Origin: CBDDBK01 sp965225715
Lineage (GTDB): Bacteria > Bacteroidota > Bacteroidia > Cytophagales > Flammeovirgaceae
Direction: 5' to 3'
Length of the DNA: 64,000 bases
NCBI GenBank assembly: GCA_965225715.1
Contig: CBDDBK010000002.1
Location: 682,001 to 746,000 of the forward strand
Part shown: positions 63,933 through 64,000 of the stretch, piece by piece
Numbering within the stretch: the stretch's first letter is position 1
Layout: every line of letters starts with the position of its first letter
Translations under genes and position numbers: made by a program
Notes under the pieces: generated by a model
The model's database searches: none
Seen by the model: only the letters and a program-made list of their open reading frames with translations
What the model was told of the DNA's origin: nothing

Positions 63933-64000
63933 TATAATTGCTCCATTTGTAAAAAGTTTTTTGGAGGTTTTAATGTGTTGATTTTGAAACTTAACTTTTC
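63933..64000 (+). repeat. R1 dispersed repeat, cut by the window end
   Basis: TATAATTGCTCCATTTGTAA, AGTTTTTTGGAGGTTTTAAT, TTGATTTTGAAACTTAAC. Continues past the window. Confidence 0.7.

Overview
The window looks like a chromosomal segment of a low-GC member of the Bacteroidota. Family content supports this: a DUF4249 lipoprotein beside a TonB-dependent receptor, DUF4270 beside a short glycogen synthase, DUF5683, DUF5686, a PD40/OmpA outer-membrane protein, lipid A synthesis (LpxB), and a tmRNA whose tag reads GETNYAMAA. I cannot name the genus. DNA between genes is very A+T rich and full of mobile-element debris, as expected of a genome with many repeats and ongoing decay.

Layout. 1-5.1 kb: an Rpn-type nuclease with a coding minisatellite, a PD40/OmpA protein and a family 9 glycosyltransferase. 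5.1-5.9 kb: an internally deleted ISAs1 element and a dispersed repeat. 5.9-12.6 kb: DUF4249 and TonB receptor, small heat-shock protein, engB-lpxB, and an rmlC-type epimerase. 12.9-23.8 kb: SDR, MIP18/SufT-like protein, tmRNA, pdhA, OmpH/Skp, a sulfurylase/APS kinase fusion, a TlpA-like thioredoxin, a GT2 enzyme, and glycogen synthase with DUF4270. 24.2-27.5 kb: an aminotransferase, then rplK, an unlisted small HicB-like gene, nusG, secE and tRNA-Trp; the rest of the ribosomal cluster is missing. 27.9-30.9 kb: an accessory pair, a small coiled-coil protein and a STAND-type NTPase with 36-residue repeats, interrupted by a one-base frameshift. 31-35 kb: DUF5683, GT2, a small membrane protein and a degenerate dihydroorotase. 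34.9-37.4 kb: an IS630 relic split by an intact IS5-type element. 37.5-44.3 kb: TPR lipoprotein, divergent PurN, aspartate kinase, bestrophin, MreD and an FAA hydrolase. 44.3-45.8 kb: nested ISAs1 debris. 46.1-56.6 kb: thrS, GNAT, cysH, ExbB/TolQ, DUF3352/MORN protein, atpH, a methyltransferase and a cadherin/Kelch lipoprotein. 57.0-59.0 kb: decayed IS5, an IS1-like relic and a MITE. 59.0-63.8 kb: DUF5686 protein and glnS.

How the genes fit together. Envelope functions dominate: lipid A, glycosyl transfer, TonB uptake, an ExbB motor subunit, Skp, MreD and several surface lipoproteins. The sulfurylase/APS kinase fusion and the iron-sulfur type CysH, 30 kb apart, form part of a sulfate-assimilation route. 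Many genes usually found in conserved operons stand alone here (rplK, atpH, pdhA, exbB, mreD, thrS), which fits rearrangement at the dispersed repeats.

The most interesting points are a roughly 95-bp intergenic repeat family (R1, at least 16 copies or fragments), three MITE-like families, the STAND NTPase pair, the broken ribosomal cluster, and two core-metabolism enzymes lacking canonical catalytic residues. All calls come from reading the sequence; no database search was run.
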